Assembly: GCF_019957155.1 (NCBI RefSeq) | Contig: NZ_JAIPME010000002.1 | Span: 620,001-684,000, forward strand | From: Anaerococcus murdochii | Lineage (GTDB): Bacteria > Bacillota > Clostridia > Tissierellales > Peptoniphilaceae | DNA: 64,000 nucleotides | Direction: 5' to 3' | Shown: positions 17,000 to 29,979 of the stretch, piece by piece | Layout of the letters: each line of letters starts with the position of its first letter | How positions within the stretch are numbered: position 1 is the first letter of the stretch | Program-made: the position numbers and the translations under genes | Notes under the pieces: model-generated | What the model was told of the DNA's origin: nothing | Databases searched by the model: none | Seen by the model: only the letters and a program-made list of their open reading frames with translations

Positions 17000-18350
17000 A
17001 ATTTTCTTCTTTTTCTTCACTTTGTGGTTGAGGATTTTCCTCTGCTGGTCTTTCCTTTAATTTTCTAATCCTACAAGCCTTTATCCTGTTATCTTCCATG
17101 TAGAGGATTTTTATTTCGTAGCCGTTGTAGATTATGGTTTCATTGTCGCCCGCTTCTGGTATATAGCCGAGCTTATCTATAATAAAGCCACCGAGCGAGT
17201 CGTAATTTTCGTTTTCTTCGTCAATATCAATAGGAATTTTCTCGTTTAAGTCCTTGATTCCAATCGAAGCTTTTACAACAAATACATTTTTACTGTTGAT
17301 TTTTATCTCTGGAATGTCGTAGTCAAAGCTATCTTCCATATCGCCTACGATTTCTTCAATCAAGTCTTCCATGGTAATTACACCTGAAAAACCTCCGTAT
17401 TCGTCAATCAAAATCGACATATGGATATGGCCCTTTTGCATGTCAGAAAAAAGCTTGTCGGCTTCGATCTTATCTGGCGCAAAGTGGGCAGGTCTGATTA
17501 ATTTTTCTATGTCTACATTATAAAGGCCAACCTTGGTCGCTTCGAGTAAATAGTCTTTGGTATACAAAACACCCAAAATATTATCAACATCATCTTCAAA
17601 GATCGGAATCCTGTTGTGGCGAATTTTTATAAATTCATCCATATATTCCCTGTCCTTGTCGTTGATGTCAATCATAAAAACATCGGTCCTAGCAGTCATG
17701 ATTTCTTCTACGATTATGTCGTCAAAATTCATGATGGAATGGATCATTTTTGATTCCATAGGCCTAATGATACCTTGGTCTTCACCGATTTGGACAATTG
17801 ACTTTATCTGCTCGTTGGTGACTTCCTTTTGGATAACACCAGCCTCTATGCCAAAAATTTTCATGATGAAATTTGTCACCTTGTCTGTGACAAGAACAAA
17901 GGGCTTAGTTAGACCAAGGACAAGCCTTAGGGTCCCTGTAGTATTTAGGGCGAAGCCCAAAGGATTTCTAACTCCAATTCTTTGGGGAATCTTGTCTACA
18001 AAAATTATCTTCACTACTATGTAAAACAATATAGTAATCAAAAGGGCAGTTTTCATGGAAATATTATCCATAATTATTTCTGAGTCCCTGATCATATCAG
18101 CAATAAAAGCTACTGTGATTAGGGATAAGACTGAATTTATCATGGAAAATGACTGGTTGAGCCTGTCTTGGTTGGATGTTATCCTTAATAAAACTTCAGC
18201 ATCCTTGCTGCCTTTTTCTTCTAAATCGCGGAGCTTATCCTGAGAAAGACTAATCACTCCAGTATGAAGGGCTGTAAAAAACCCATTTACTAAAATTAAT
18301 CCAATTACTATTAAAACTAAAAGTAAACTGTGGTAGGGAACAGAGTCCAT
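16998..18350 (-). CDS. HlyC/CorC-family CBS-domain membrane protein
   Basis: 450 aa. An N-terminal DUF21 membrane domain with about four helices (MDSVPYHSLLLVLIVIGLILVNGFFTALHTGVISLS and on), two CBS domains (about 205-330; EIMTARTDVFMID, RHNRIPIFEDD, DEYGGFSGVITMEDLIEEIVGDMEDSFD) and a C-terminal CorC_HlyC domain (about 345-430). The family is linked to Mg2+/Co2+ export or resistance; the hemolysin name is historical. It lies 69 bp behind a CorA gene in the same direction, which supports a magnesium-homeostasis role. The tail is Glu-rich and probably disordered. Confidence 0.9.
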   Translation of the reverse strand: MDSVPYHSLLLVLIVIGLILVNGFFTALHTGVISLSQDKLRDLEEKGSKDAEVLLRITSNQDRLNQSFSMINSVLSLITVAFIADMIRDSEIIMDNISMKTALLITILFYIVVKIIFVDKIPQRIGVRNPLGFALNTTGTLRLVLGLTKPFVLVTDKVTNFIMKIFGIEAGVIQKEVTNEQIKSIVQIGEDQGIIRPMESKMIHSIMNFDDIIVEEIMTARTDVFMIDINDKDREYMDEFIKIRHNRIPIFEDDVDNILGVLYTKDYLLEATKVGLYNVDIEKLIRPAHFAPDKIEADKLFSDMQKGHIHMSILIDEYGGFSGVITMEDLIEEIVGDMEDSFDYDIPEIKINSKNVFVVKASIGIKDLNEKIPIDIDEENENYDSLGGFIIDKLGYIPEAGDNETIIYNGYEIKILYMEDNRIKACRIRKLKERPAEENPQPQSEEKEEN

Positions 18351-18419
18351 ATTTTCTCCTTAAAAAATGTAATATACCTTGACTATATCTACAATACCGG
18401 CCCTTGTCAAAGCTAGACC

Positions 18420-19370
18420 CTATTTGTCAATCTTTTTAAACAAGAGATAGCATATGATAACGCTTAGGATAGAAAGGCCTATGATATACATATAACCAAA
18501 TTCCCAGCTTAGTTCGGGCATATTTTCAAAATTCATCCCATACCAGCCAGTTAAAACTGTAATTGGGGTGAAAATCGTAGTGACAACTGTGAGGATTTTC
18601 ATGGTTGAGTTCATGGAAAGATCCATTTTTGAATCGTAGGAGTCCTTGACATTGGTGATGTAGTCGGACAAATAAGAAATATTTGACGAATATCTCTCAA
18701 CCCTGTAGGCCAGGGATTTTAAGTGTTTGATGTCATCTTCATCAAAGATTTCATTTTCATTTTCTACAAAAACTTCGATTGTGTCCAATAGTCTCTCGTA
18801 GGATGTGTAAAGATTTAGGGCCTTGTGCCTGTTATCTGAAATTACTCCTATCTTATCCTTGCTTGACTTGTTATTTGTTATAGAATCCTCAATTTTGGCT
18901 GTTGAATCTTTTATCTGATCAAAAATTCCTGTGTGTTTGTCAATTAGGGCTGTGATGAAGTGTTTTAAGGCACGGCCTGGCGACCTTGAAGAAAATTTCT
19001 TGGCTACCATCTTGTTAAAGGCGCGGGTTGTAGAATCGTCCTTATCGTACATATCGACCACAACTAGCCTGTTATTTTCTATATAAAAACCAATGAGGTC
19101 TGATGTGTCGAGATTGCCCCTAATGTCTAAAAGCTCCAAAATCGCAAAGGTGTAGGTATCCTCAACTGCCACATAGGATTTTTTGCTATTATCTGTGACA
19201 AGTAAGTCAACCAAGGCATTATCGAGCTTATATTTTTTTGAAAAGTCAATAAAATCAACCTTTCCCAAATACATTAGGTAAAAGTCGTCGTCTTCTATGG
19301 CATCGTAAAACTTTGGCATGGTTGTTTCTTCAAAGCCATTGTCCGTATCAAATTTATAAATATATTCCAT
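18420..19370 (-). CDS. corA: CorA-family Mg2+/divalent cation channel
   Basis: 316 aa, typical for CorA. A soluble N-terminal funnel domain is followed by a long helix and two C-terminal membrane helices. The loop between them carries the selectivity signature G-M-N (GWYGMNFENMPEL, about 272-284), preceded by MKILTVVTTIFTPITVLTG. CorA pentamers import Mg2+ and are gated by cytosolic Mg2+. Probably co-transcribed with the CBS-domain gene downstream. Confidence 0.93.
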   Translation of the reverse strand: MEYIYKFDTDNGFEETTMPKFYDAIEDDDFYLMYLGKVDFIDFSKKYKLDNALVDLLVTDNSKKSYVAVEDTYTFAILELLDIRGNLDTSDLIGFYIENNRLVVVDMYDKDDSTTRAFNKMVAKKFSSRSPGRALKHFITALIDKHTGIFDQIKDSTAKIEDSITNNKSSKDKIGVISDNRHKALNLYTSYERLLDTIEVFVENENEIFDEDDIKHLKSLAYRVERYSSNISYLSDYITNVKDSYDSKMDLSMNSTMKILTVVTTIFTPITVLTGWYGMNFENMPELSWEFGYMYIIGLSILSVIICYLLFKKIDK

Positions 19371-19442
19371 ATAAACTCCTGTTTTTCAAATGTCTTAATC
19401 ATTCTATGGGTAGGGGGCTTCCTTGTCAAAAATCCCCAGCAC

Positions 19443-21041
19443 TTAGGCTAGGGATTTGACGCGGTTTTTGTATTTTAAAACTACCATAAATACCATAATT
19501 GCAAAGACGCCAAAAGCAAGGGAAATGATTGCCGAATGGGTAAAACCTGCTATGATATAGGAAAGGCTTGCAATTCCTGCTACAGTTAGGCCGTAAGCCA
19601 ACTGGGTTTTGACGTGGTCAACGTGGACGCAACCTGCACCTGCCGATGACATGATGGTTGTATCTGAAATTGGCGAAATGTGGTCACCGCAAACCGCCCC
19701 AGATAGGCAAGCAGATATGCCTATGAAAAATAAAGGCTGACCCATTTCAAACATGGCAGTTATGATTGGGATCAAAATCCCAAAAGTTCCCCAAGATGTT
19801 CCTGTGGCAAAGGCAAGGAAAATCGCAACCACAAAGATAACTGCTGGCAAAAATGAATTTAGGCTGCCAACAGCCCCTTTCATGAGATTTCCAACAAATT
19901 CTTGAGAACCCAAAAGGTCATTTGAAATGTTTTTAAGACTTGTGGCCATGGTTAAAATCAAAATCGCCCCAACCATTGAAGAAAATCCTTCAGAAAGACT
20001 TTCCATTGACTTTTCAAAGCTAATCACACCCCTAATTACAAAATAAATTATTGAAATGATGAGGGCAGAAAGGGAACCCATAGCTAGGGCCACAGATGAG
20101 TCTGTATTGGCAAAGGCATTTACAAAGTCTCTGTAAAATTCACTTGCAGGATCAAAAAATCCGCCAACGTAGACTAAAGATAAAACAGAAACTACAATCA
20201 AAACCAAAATCGGGAAGATAAGGTCAATCACTTTTCCATTTGGATTGCCATCCTCAGCTGTAATCTTTGTTGTCTTAACTGCGCCAAGGTCACCTGTTTC
20301 TATGGCTTTTTTCTCAACACCCTTCATAGGTCCAAAGTCGTTGTCAAAAAGAATGATTGACACTACAAAAACTAGGGTCAAAAGCGAATAGAAATTGAAG
20401 GGAATAGACCTTACAAACATTTCAATCCCTGAAATCCCCTCAGCATAGCCAGAAACCGCCGCCGCCCAAGATGAAATAGGGGCAATCATACAGATAGGAG
20501 CTGCAGTTGAGTCTATGATATAGGCAAGTTTGGCCCTTGAAATCTTGTAGGAATCAGTTACAGGCTTCATAACAGAGCCTGATGTTAGGCAGTTAAAATA
20601 ATCGTCAATAAAAAGCATTGAACAAAGGAAAAAGGTCGAAAGCTGGGCGGCCTTTCTCGATTTAATCTTTGAGTGGGCAAATTCTCCAAAAGCTCTTGAC
20701 CCACCCGAATGATTTATCAAAACAACCATGATTCCCAAAACCACAAGAAAAATAAAGATCCCTGCAGTCTGAGAAACAGAAGCTATAAGACCCTTTTCAA
20801 CAACATTGTCAAGCGACTGAGACAAGGACCCACCTGATCCCAAAATCCCTCCGACCAAAATCCCCAAAAACAAGGACGAATAAACTTCCTTGGTCAAAAG
20901 CGCCATAAAAATCGCAAGCACAGGCGGAAAAAGCGCCCAGGCAGTGGCAAAAGTATCCTTCCCACTAAGGGAAATATATATTGATAAAATTATAGAAACA
21001 AGCCCCACAAAAAGGGCAAGTTTCATATTTTTCTTCTTCAT
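19443..21041 (-). CDS. nhaC: NhaC-family Na+/H+ antiporter
   Basis: Integral membrane protein of 532 aa with about 12 helices. Typical stretches: PPVLAIFMALLTKEVYSSLFLGILVGG at the start, FLCSMLFIDDYFNCLTSGSVMKPVTD, and near the end LAFATGTSWGTFGILIPI and SACLSGAVCGDHISPISDTTIMSSAGAGCVHVDHVKTQL, the highly conserved NhaC-type motif. It exchanges cytosolic Na+ for H+, or in related proteins amino acids or malate. It lies directly downstream of the V-ATPase genome region (own promoter; see the inverted repeat at 21078-21151). A Na+ role is plausible but not proven by sequence. Confidence 0.88.
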   Translation of the reverse strand: MKKKNMKLALFVGLVSIILSIYISLSGKDTFATAWALFPPVLAIFMALLTKEVYSSLFLGILVGGILGSGGSLSQSLDNVVEKGLIASVSQTAGIFIFLVVLGIMVVLINHSGGSRAFGEFAHSKIKSRKAAQLSTFFLCSMLFIDDYFNCLTSGSVMKPVTDSYKISRAKLAYIIDSTAAPICMIAPISSWAAAVSGYAEGISGIEMFVRSIPFNFYSLLTLVFVVSIILFDNDFGPMKGVEKKAIETGDLGAVKTTKITAEDGNPNGKVIDLIFPILVLIVVSVLSLVYVGGFFDPASEFYRDFVNAFANTDSSVALAMGSLSALIISIIYFVIRGVISFEKSMESLSEGFSSMVGAILILTMATSLKNISNDLLGSQEFVGNLMKGAVGSLNSFLPAVIFVVAIFLAFATGTSWGTFGILIPIITAMFEMGQPLFFIGISACLSGAVCGDHISPISDTTIMSSAGAGCVHVDHVKTQLAYGLTVAGIASLSYIIAGFTHSAIISLAFGVFAIMVFMVVLKYKNRVKSLA

Positions 21042-21077
21042 AAAACCTTCCTTAATCTAAAATAATCTGTAATAAAA

Positions 21078-21151
21078 ATAAAAGCTTATAGATAAGCACG
21101 GTTAACATTATACTTAATTTTGAAATATAAGAAAGGAAGATAAGCTTTTAT
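21078..21151. repeat. 12-bp inverted repeat flanking the nhaC promoter
   Basis: ATAAAAGCTTAT (21078-21089) and its exact reverse complement ATAAGCTTTTAT (21140-21151) enclose the reverse-strand -10 TATAAT (21107-21112). One arm falls upstream of the -35 region and the other just past the expected start site. This fits paired operator sites, or just a long-range stem. Confidence 0.5.
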
Positions 21152-21229
21152 CTTGTTTTTTGCAAAAATCTTTGTATTTTTAAGATTACACGTCTAAAAA
21201 ACGGGTAAAAAATATCAGGAGGGATAATA

Positions 21230-21409
21230 ATGAATATATACAAAGAATTAATTATTGGAAGCCTTGCTTTAATAGTTCTAATTGTATCTATCTACATGTC
21301 TTATAAAACTCACCAAATCGAGTACGGATGGATAATAGGAACAGGCCTTATAGCTATAGGGTCTTTTGGCCAGTATTTTTCAGTTCGCAAAAAAGAAAAC
21401 CAAGCTTAG
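21230..21409 (+). CDS. Small two-helix membrane protein, 59 aa, unknown
   Basis: ATG 21230 behind AGGAGGG. The 59-aa product (MNIYKELIIGSLALIVLIVS...) has two clear membrane helices (about 7-23 and 33-51), a loop with YKTHQIEYG, and a charged tail (RKKENQA). It stands alone, divergent from nhaC, with a terminator 50 bp downstream. It has the same length and plan as the small protein at 2387 but little sequence likeness. No family recognised. Confidence 0.65.
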   Translation: MNIYKELIIGSLALIVLIVSIYMSYKTHQIEYGWIIGTGLIAIGSFGQYFSVRKKENQA

Positions 21410-21455
21410 GATTTTCTAGCCGTAGATTATCACCACTATAAATAACCACACAAAA

Positions 21456-21480
21456 ACCACCAGTCGCCTGGTGGTCTTTT
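21456..21480. terminator. Bidirectional terminator (end of V-ATPase operon and of the small membrane protein)
   Basis: ACCACCAG (21456-21463), TCGC loop, CTGGTGGT (21468-21475), with AAAAA to the left and a T run to the right. Confidence 0.88.
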
Positions 21481-22119
21481 TTATCTTTCTTCTGAAATTA
21501 TATCTTTTACCTTCATCAAACGAGAGATGGTTGCTCTTTCGTTTTCTTCTAATTTGGCTCTGATGTATTTGATTGTTTCTTCTAGATCTGGGATGGTCCT
21601 GTATTCTAGGGCGTTTACCCTTCTTCTTGTCGATTCAATCTCATCTGCCATTAGCTGGGTTGTTTTTTCTAGCTCAGCGAGTTCCAAAAGCCTGTCTGTT
21701 ACGTGGTTTAGCTTCAAAATTGCCTCATCTAGGCCCACGCTTGTTGTGGCGTAGCCGTATGGAAACATTGAAGCTTTTTCGTTTACATTTACCTTAAATT
21801 CCATCTTAGGAATCCTAACACTCATGACGTTTTTTGTTGTAATATCAACGCCAACTTCCTGGGTAGGAAAGCTTACCGCTTCTTCGAGGATCTCTGGGCT
21901 CATGAAGGCTGATGCCATGAGGAAGGCTGCGAAGGAATCTGATAGTTCCTTTTCTACATCTTCCCTGAGTTTTTTATTCTCCCTAATCAATTCAAGAAAT
22001 TGCCTCATCAGCTCATCTTGCTTGTCTTTTAGGAGTTTGTATCCTCTTTTGGCGGTGGCAAGTCTTCCCTTCAGGGTGTTTAGGTTCATCCTAGTAGGGG
22101 TTACTTTTAATCTTGCCAT
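21481..22119 (-). CDS. ntpD: V-type ATPase subunit D (central stalk)
   Basis: 212 aa. Forms the rotating central shaft of the V1 sector with subunit F (NtpG). The N-terminus MARLKVTPTRMNLNTLKGRLATAKRGYKLLKDKQDELM and the C-terminal EIESTRRRVNALEYRTIPDLEETIKYI are the two halves of the characteristic antiparallel coiled coil. Last gene of the operon, 3 bp after ntpB. A shared terminator follows the stop codon directly. Confidence 0.96.
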   Translation of the reverse strand: MARLKVTPTRMNLNTLKGRLATAKRGYKLLKDKQDELMRQFLELIRENKKLREDVEKELSDSFAAFLMASAFMSPEILEEAVSFPTQEVGVDITTKNVMSVRIPKMEFKVNVNEKASMFPYGYATTSVGLDEAILKLNHVTDRLLELAELEKTTQLMADEIESTRRRVNALEYRTIPDLEETIKYIRAKLEENERATISRLMKVKDIISEER

Positions 22120-22122
22120 AGG

Positions 22123-23490
22123 CTAGTCCATGTATTTTTCTATTAGGGCGTCGTCAATTCTCTTAAGCTCTGATTTTGGAATTATCTTTAGAAGTTCCCA
22201 ACCTAAGTTAAGAGTCTCTTCGATTGACCTATTTGTGTAATAACCTTGGTTGATGTATTTTTCTTCAAAGGCCTTGGCAAATTCTGCAAAGGCTAGGTCT
22301 GCATCAGAAAGCGCAGAGTCACCTAGGATCTTTTGAAGTTCTCTAGCGTCCACACCTGAAGCGTAGGCTGCGTAGATTTGGTTCATGGTATCTGCGTGGT
22401 CTTCACGGGTCTTGCCCTTGCCTATACCCTTATCCTTAAGCCTTGATAGGGATGGAAGGATGGATACTGGTGGAGCTATACCTTGGTTATAAAGACTACG
22501 GTCTAGGATAATTTGTCCTTCTGTAATATAGCCAGTCAAATCTGGAATTGGGTGGGTAATGTCGTCTTCTGGCATTGATAAAATCGGAATTTGTGTAATT
22601 GTTCCTGGTTTGCCACGAAGCTTACCTGCCCTTTCATAGATTGTAGAAAGGTCTGTATATAAATATCCTGGATAACCACGTCTGCCTGGTACTTCCTTAC
22701 GGGCTGCAGATACTTCACGAAGGGCCTCTGCGTAGTTGGTCATGTCTGTCATGATTACAAGCACTTGCATGTCCTTTTCAAAGGCTAGGTATTCTGCACA
22801 AGTAAGGGCCATTTTAGGTGTTGAAAGACGCTCTATAGCAGGGTCGTCAGCAAGGTTCATAAAGAGTACTGAACGGTCAATAGCACCTGTTTTCTTAAAG
22901 TCATCCATAAAGAATTGGGCTTCTTCGAAAGTGATACCTATAGCTGCAAATACTACAGCGAATCCTTCATCATCTCCCAAAACCTTAGCTTGTCTAGCGA
23001 TTTGGGCTGCTACTTGGTTGTGTGGCAGACCGTTTCCAGAAAAGATTGGAAGTTTTTGGCCCCTTACAAGGGTGTTTAGGCCGTCTATGGTTGAAATACC
23101 TGTTTGGATAAATTCTGATGGGTAGTCTCTTGATACTGGGTTAATTGCTGTACCGTTAACATCCCTCTTATCTTCTGGAATTATTTCTGGACCATCATCT
23201 ATAACTTCGCCTAGGCCGTTAAAGGCACGGCCTATCATGTCTTCGCTTACAGCAAGTTCTAGAGGTCTTCCCAAAAATCTTACTGATGTAGATTCAAGGT
23301 TGATACCTGTTGATCCTTCAAATAGCTGAACCATGGCACGGTCCTTGTTGATTTCTATAACCCTGCCCCTTCTGTGCTCGCCTGTTTGAAGTTTAATATC
23401 TACTAATTCTTCGAAGTTGACTCCCTCAACGCCTTCAACAAGCATAAGAGGGCCAACTACTTCTGTTACTGTTTTATATTCTTTTAACAT
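22123..23490 (-). CDS. ntpB: V-type ATPase subunit B (non-catalytic)
   Basis: 455 aa, normal length. Non-catalytic nucleotide-fold subunit alternating with A in the hexamer. It lacks a Walker A loop, as expected. Landmarks: [65 protein letters not shown] and [11 protein letters not shown]. It begins just after ntpA. Confidence 0.97.
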   Translation of the reverse strand: MLKEYKTVTEVVGPLMLVEGVEGVNFEELVDIKLQTGEHRRGRVIEINKDRAMVQLFEGSTGINLESTSVRFLGRPLELAVSEDMIGRAFNGLGEVIDDGPEIIPEDKRDVNGTAINPVSRDYPSEFIQTGISTIDGLNTLVRGQKLPIFSGNGLPHNQVAAQIARQAKVLGDDEGFAVVFAAIGITFEEAQFFMDDFKKTGAIDRSVLFMNLADDPAIERLSTPKMALTCAEYLAFEKDMQVLVIMTDMTNYAEALREVSAARKEVPGRRGYPGYLYTDLSTIYERAGKLRGKPGTITQIPILSMPEDDITHPIPDLTGYITEGQIILDRSLYNQGIAPPVSILPSLSRLKDKGIGKGKTREDHADTMNQIYAAYASGVDARELQKILGDSALSDADLAFAEFAKAFEEKYINQGYYTNRSIEETLNLGWELLKIIPKSELKRIDDALIEKYMD

Positions 23491-23494
23491 CCGT

Positions 23495-25252
23495 CTATGC
23501 CTCCTTTATTAGCTTGCTAATTGCTGAGTCGATTTCAGATCTGATTTCATCAAATCTTTCCTTGTTGTCTTCGCTAATTAGTTTTAGTCTTGAGATTGAT
23601 TCGTTAACGTCAAGGCCTTCGATTTGTTTGATTTCAACACCTTTTGATAGGGCTTCTAGGCACTTATCATAGTTATAAAGAATGATGCCTAGCATCTTAT
23701 CTTGCTTAGCCAAAGAGCAGTAGGTATCCACATCGTGGAAGGCGTTTTGTTGGAGGTAGTCCTCTCTGATAGATTTAGTTACATTTAATTTTAACTTATC
23801 ATCATCAGATAGGGCATCACGTCCTACAAGCCTTACTACTTCTAATAGACCTGATTCTTGTTGTAATAAACTCATGGCACGTTTTCTCATAGTTGAGAAT
23901 TCTTCGTCAACATTTCCATCTATAAACTTATCCATCTTATCTTGGTATAAGGAATAAGAGTTTAACCAGTTGATAGCTGGGAAGTGCCTTTGGTAAGAAA
24001 GGTCATAATCAAGTCCCCAGAAGACCTTAACAATACGTAAGGTAGCTTGGGTAACTGGCTCTGACATATCTCCACCTGGAGGAGATACGGCTCCTATTAC
24101 AGAAAGTGTACCAATATCTTCCCTGTTTCCTAAGACCCTAACCTTGCCGGCTCTTTCGTAGAAGTCTGCAACACGGCTGGCAAGATAAGCTGGATAACCT
24201 TCGTCACCAGGCATCTCTTCCAAACGTCCACTCATCTCGCGGAGGGCTTCTGCCCATCTAGATGTGGAGTCTGCCATCATAGCTACGTTATAGCCCATGT
24301 CCCTGTAGTATTCAGCAAGGGTAATACCTGTATAGATTGATGCTTCCCTGGCTGCTACTGGCATGTTTGATGTATTTGCTATTAGGACTGTACGTTTCAT
24401 GATTGATTCGCCAGTTTTTGGGTCAACAAGTTCTGGGAATTCATTTAGTACGTCAGTCATCTCGTTTCCACGTTCACCACAACCAACGTAGATTACTATG
24501 TCAGCGTCAGCGTACTTTGCTATTTGGTGTTGGACAACGGTCTTACCTGAACCAAATGGTCCTGGGATTGCTGCTGTACCGCCCTTGGCAACTGGGAAGA
24601 AGGTATCAATTACCCTTTGACCTGTAATTAGGGGTTCGTTAGGGTCGATTTTTTCCTTGATTGGTCTTCCTTGCCTTACTGGCCAGTACTGGATCATATT
24701 TATTTCTTTATCGCCATCTTCAGTTTCTACGACAGCAATGGTGTCAGCTACTGTAAATTCGCCAGCTTTTATATCTTTTAATTTGCCGCTTATTCCGTAA
24801 GGCACCATAACCTTGTGGGTGATTACTGTGGTTTCTTCTACAGTTCCTAGGATATCTCCTGCAACTACATCGTCTCCGACCTTTGCAAGAGGTTCAAAAT
24901 CCCAAAGTTTTTCCCTGTCTAGGGCTGGTGCTGTTACTCCTTTTTCTAGGAAATTTCCTGCAAGCATTTCAAGTTTTTCAAGTGGTCTTTGGATACCATC
25001 GTACATTCTCTCGAGCATACCAGGTCCAAGCTCTACTGATAGAGGTCTTCCTGTTGACCTAACCTCATCGCCAGGGCCTATACCAGTTGTCTCTTCGTAT
25101 ACTTGGATACTTGCGACATCTCCCCTCATCTCTATTATTTCACCGATGAGCTTATCCTTTGATACCTCAACCACGTCATAGATATTAGCATCGGTTAGGC
25201 CTTCTGCCTCTATTAGTGGTCCAGATACTTTAGTAATTTTACCTATATTCAA
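23495..25252 (-). CDS. ntpA: V-type ATPase catalytic subunit A
   Basis: 585 aa. Catalytic ATPase subunit: Walker A loop GPFGSGKT at 231-238, the V-type insertion between the N-terminal barrel and the core (about 110-190), arginine/glutamate environment in [19 protein letters not shown], and [33 protein letters not shown]. Full length, strong ribosome site. Between ntpG and ntpB, the standard order. Confidence 0.98.
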   Translation of the reverse strand: MNIGKITKVSGPLIEAEGLTDANIYDVVEVSKDKLIGEIIEMRGDVASIQVYEETTGIGPGDEVRSTGRPLSVELGPGMLERMYDGIQRPLEKLEMLAGNFLEKGVTAPALDREKLWDFEPLAKVGDDVVAGDILGTVEETTVITHKVMVPYGISGKLKDIKAGEFTVADTIAVVETEDGDKEINMIQYWPVRQGRPIKEKIDPNEPLITGQRVIDTFFPVAKGGTAAIPGPFGSGKTVVQHQIAKYADADIVIYVGCGERGNEMTDVLNEFPELVDPKTGESIMKRTVLIANTSNMPVAAREASIYTGITLAEYYRDMGYNVAMMADSTSRWAEALREMSGRLEEMPGDEGYPAYLASRVADFYERAGKVRVLGNREDIGTLSVIGAVSPPGGDMSEPVTQATLRIVKVFWGLDYDLSYQRHFPAINWLNSYSLYQDKMDKFIDGNVDEEFSTMRKRAMSLLQQESGLLEVVRLVGRDALSDDDKLKLNVTKSIREDYLQQNAFHDVDTYCSLAKQDKMLGIILYNYDKCLEALSKGVEIKQIEGLDVNESISRLKLISEDNKERFDEIRSEIDSAISKLIKEA

Positions 25253-25263
25253 ATTAAGCTCCT

Positions 25264-25575
25264 TTAATTTAGAATGTTGGCTCCGACTGCCTTTTCAACC
25301 GAGCGGTTGATATCAGCAAGGCCAATACCCATTGATCCCTTATTGGATGGGATTAGGATGATGGCTGGAGTCATAGATTCTCTGTATTTATCTATAGTTT
25401 CCTGAACAAGCTGGGCCATTGCTTCGGTTATAAAAATTACACCGTAGCTTTCCTTGGCTAGCTTGTCTATTAGTTTACTTGCGTCTTTTTCGTCAATGGC
25501 TGTAAAGGCGTCAATTCCAATGGCCTTAAAGGCTAAAATCGAATCCTTATCGCCAATTACTCCAATTTTATACAT
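25264..25575 (-). CDS. ntpG: V-type ATPase subunit F (NtpG)
   Basis: 103 aa. Small Rossmann-like subunit that sits on the central stalk with NtpD. It starts [24 protein letters not shown], the standard F-subunit opening, and includes [18 protein letters not shown] and PAIILIPSN. The start overlaps ntpC by 8 nt. In Enterococcus nomenclature this is NtpG; in eukaryotic nomenclature F. Confidence 0.94.
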   Translation of the reverse strand: MYKIGVIGDKDSILAFKAIGIDAFTAIDEKDASKLIDKLAKESYGVIFITEAMAQLVQETIDKYRESMTPAIILIPSNKGSMGIGLADINRSVEKAVGANILN

Positions 25576-26602
25576 AAGTTTCTCTTAACCTTTCCCTAGT
25601 AAAGTCTTTTGGAAGTGAATTTAACTTAGAGATAAAGATTATCCTTAGGTTTTTAATCTCTTGCTCCTTGGCAATCAAAAATCCTAATAAAACTTCTGGG
25701 CCATAGGTCATAGACTTGGCGTTTTTTGCAAAGTCCATAAAGTGATCGTCGATGGCCTTTTCTAGGTCAAGAAGATTTTCAGAATCCTTTTTATCCCTAT
25801 CTAGGCTTTTCTTAAGATAAGTATTTACCTTAAGGCTTGAAGTCTTAGATACAATCTCATTTGCATCCATGCTTATCATTGCAAGGACGTCATTCTTATC
25901 GAGATTACCGCCTTCTATTAGGGAATTTTTCAAATGATCAAAATCAAGTTTTTGGCCCCTTATTCTTAAAAGGGTCTTGATGTTGACAAGGTCGATTGCT
26001 TCCTTGGTGTAGGCGAGGAGACTTTCTATCCCAGTTGCCTTAGCAAGGGCGAGTTCCCTTTCATAATAGGACTTATCTAGAGATATGTCTATCATGGCTG
26101 GGTTTTCGCTTTCCCTATAAGCTTTGATTGCCTTTTGGGCATAGGCAAGGTAGATTTCCCTGTCTTCTTTTTTCCCAACAGAAGCAAGATTTACTTGGCC
26201 GTCCGCAGATTTCAATAATTCCCTTTTAATAAAGGCTGTGTCCACATTTGCCATAGGCGAATAGATTTTTGAAAAATCTTCTTCTTGGATAATTTCTTTT
26301 ACTAAAAGTTTTAGGTTATGAAAATTATATTTTTCGATTAGATACTGGCTGATATTTTTATCAGGAGTAACATCGGCAATTTTTTCATAGACCTTTACTA
26401 ATTCCTTGTTAAGGATTTTTTCGTACTCTTCATCCCTATCAAGCTCTGATATTGCGCTGGCATAGGATGAATCGTTTAGAGCATTTAACACTTCACTTAA
26501 ACTTTCATAGTCATTTAGTCTTTCAAGGTCACGAGCCTTAAGCAGATCATCTTCATAAATCCTGGTGGATGTAGAAGCTGCTATGAAGTTTTCTCTTTTC
26601 AT
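25568..26602 (-). CDS. ntpC: V-type ATPase subunit C/d (rotor adaptor)
   Basis: 344 aa, mostly helical. It forms the funnel that joins the central stalk to the membrane K-ring. Conserved features: an early R-x-Y-E-D-D-L motif, [19 protein letters not shown] (about 105-125) and the C-terminal [31 protein letters not shown]. The ATG overlaps the end of ntpE by 4 nt. Confidence 0.94.
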   Translation of the reverse strand: MKRENFIAASTSTRIYEDDLLKARDLERLNDYESLSEVLNALNDSSYASAISELDRDEEYEKILNKELVKVYEKIADVTPDKNISQYLIEKYNFHNLKLLVKEIIQEEDFSKIYSPMANVDTAFIKRELLKSADGQVNLASVGKKEDREIYLAYAQKAIKAYRESENPAMIDISLDKSYYERELALAKATGIESLLAYTKEAIDLVNIKTLLRIRGQKLDFDHLKNSLIEGGNLDKNDVLAMISMDANEIVSKTSSLKVNTYLKKSLDRDKKDSENLLDLEKAIDDHFMDFAKNAKSMTYGPEVLLGFLIAKEQEIKNLRIIFISKLNSLPKDFTRERLRETYV

Positions 26603-27162
26603 ATTTCTTCCTTAGTAAAAAGTGCGTCAGATATTATTTTTTTGATCTGGTCTTTTTCATAATCAATTATTGATGAAAAAGAATTGTCATAGGTGACATT
26701 GCCGTCTTTTATTATAAAACCATCGTCTGTGGTCTCGTTTGAAATCTTAAGTCCCTTTAGGTCGTCTGAATTAAAGACAGATGCCATTCCTTCTTTGAGG
26801 ATGATTTCTGCATTTGATTCTGGGAAGCCCTCAAGCCTTTTTATGACAAATTTTTTATAGGATTCCTCATCTAGATTTTTTAAATCTGATAAAACCTTGT
26901 CTATAACTTGGTTTATGAGGTCGTTTTTTGCACCTATTTTTATATCACGGGCCTTACGAGATGAAGAAAACTCTTCGTTTGTAAGGGTTGTTGCAGCTTC
27001 TTTTTCTGCCTTTTCCATGATGGATTTTGCCTCTTCGCTTGCCTTGTTTTTGGCTTCATCAGCGATTTCCTTGGCCTCGGACCTTGCCTGATCTAATATC
27101 TGATTTTTTTCTTCTTCTGCTTTATTTTTTATAGATTCTAATATTAAATCAAGATTATTCAT
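26599..27162 (-). CDS. ntpE: V-type ATPase subunit E (peripheral stalk)
   Basis: 187 aa. The N-terminal half is an Ala/Glu/Lys-rich long helix (AEEEKNQILDQARSEAKEIADEAKNKASEEAK) that pairs with NtpF to form the stator; the C-terminal half folds as the E-head that binds A/B. It starts 15 bp after ntpK. Length and layout are normal. Confidence 0.93.
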   Translation of the reverse strand: MNNLDLILESIKNKAEEEKNQILDQARSEAKEIADEAKNKASEEAKSIMEKAEKEAATTLTNEEFSSSRKARDIKIGAKNDLINQVIDKVLSDLKNLDEESYKKFVIKRLEGFPESNAEIILKEGMASVFNSDDLKGLKISNETTDDGFIIKDGNVTYDNSFSSIIDYEKDQIKKIISDALFTKEEI

Positions 27163-27177
27163 AATCTTATCCTAATA

Positions 27178-29553
<2,376 letters not shown>

Positions 29554-29567
<14 letters not shown>

Positions 29568-29877
29568 TATTTACAATCCTTTCTACAAGCGAGTCTACAG
29601 TCTTTGATAGATCAGCCAAATCTCTTTTTTTGATCTCACTAGACGCCTCACTTGCTTTTTCTAACACCGGTTTACTTTCTTCAAGGGCCTTGGCTTTGGC
29701 ATCCTCAACTAGTTTTTTAGCCTTATTTTTGGCTCTGTCAATCTCTTCCTTATAAGATTCATTAGCCTTAATCTTGGCTTCTTCAACTAGCTTTCGGGCT
29801 TCTTCCTTGGCCAAATCAAGCTCACGGGCTGCCGATTCTTCGGCTTTTTTCACTTGATTTAAAATGTCATCAGTCAT
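29554..29877 (-). CDS. ntpF: V-type ATPase peripheral-stalk coiled-coil subunit (NtpF/AtpH-like)
   Basis: 107 aa and almost entirely a charged coiled coil (VKKAEESAARELDLAKEEARKLVEEAK and on), as expected for the partner of subunit E in the stator stalk. First gene of the operon; the order F-I-K-E-C-G-A-B-D matches ntp operons. The ntpH and ntpJ genes found in E. hirae are absent here. The name rests on position and composition, since the sequence itself is low complexity. Confidence 0.85.
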
Positions 29878-29901
29878 AATTCACCCCCTAATGCTAATTA
29901 A

Positions 29902-29930
29902 ATTATATCATATTTTTACCCAAAACGGGT
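29902..29930 (-). promoter_or_regulatory. V-ATPase operon promoter region
   Basis: Reverse strand extended -10, TG-A-TATAAT (29902-29910). In the -35 area lies an inverted repeat, TACCC-AAAAC-GGGTA (about 29917-29932), that could be an operator. Confidence 0.5.
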
Positions 29931-29936
29931 ATAGTC

Positions 29937-29965
29937 TAGACAAAATAAGACTGATATTTTAAAAT
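29937..29965 (+). promoter_or_regulatory. Promoter of lipoprotein gene 29980
   Basis: TAGACA (29937-29942), 17-bp spacer, TAAAAT (29960-29965). It is divergent from the V-ATPase promoter with only about 30 bp between. Confidence 0.45.
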
Positions 29966-29979
29966 TTAGAGGAAAATTT

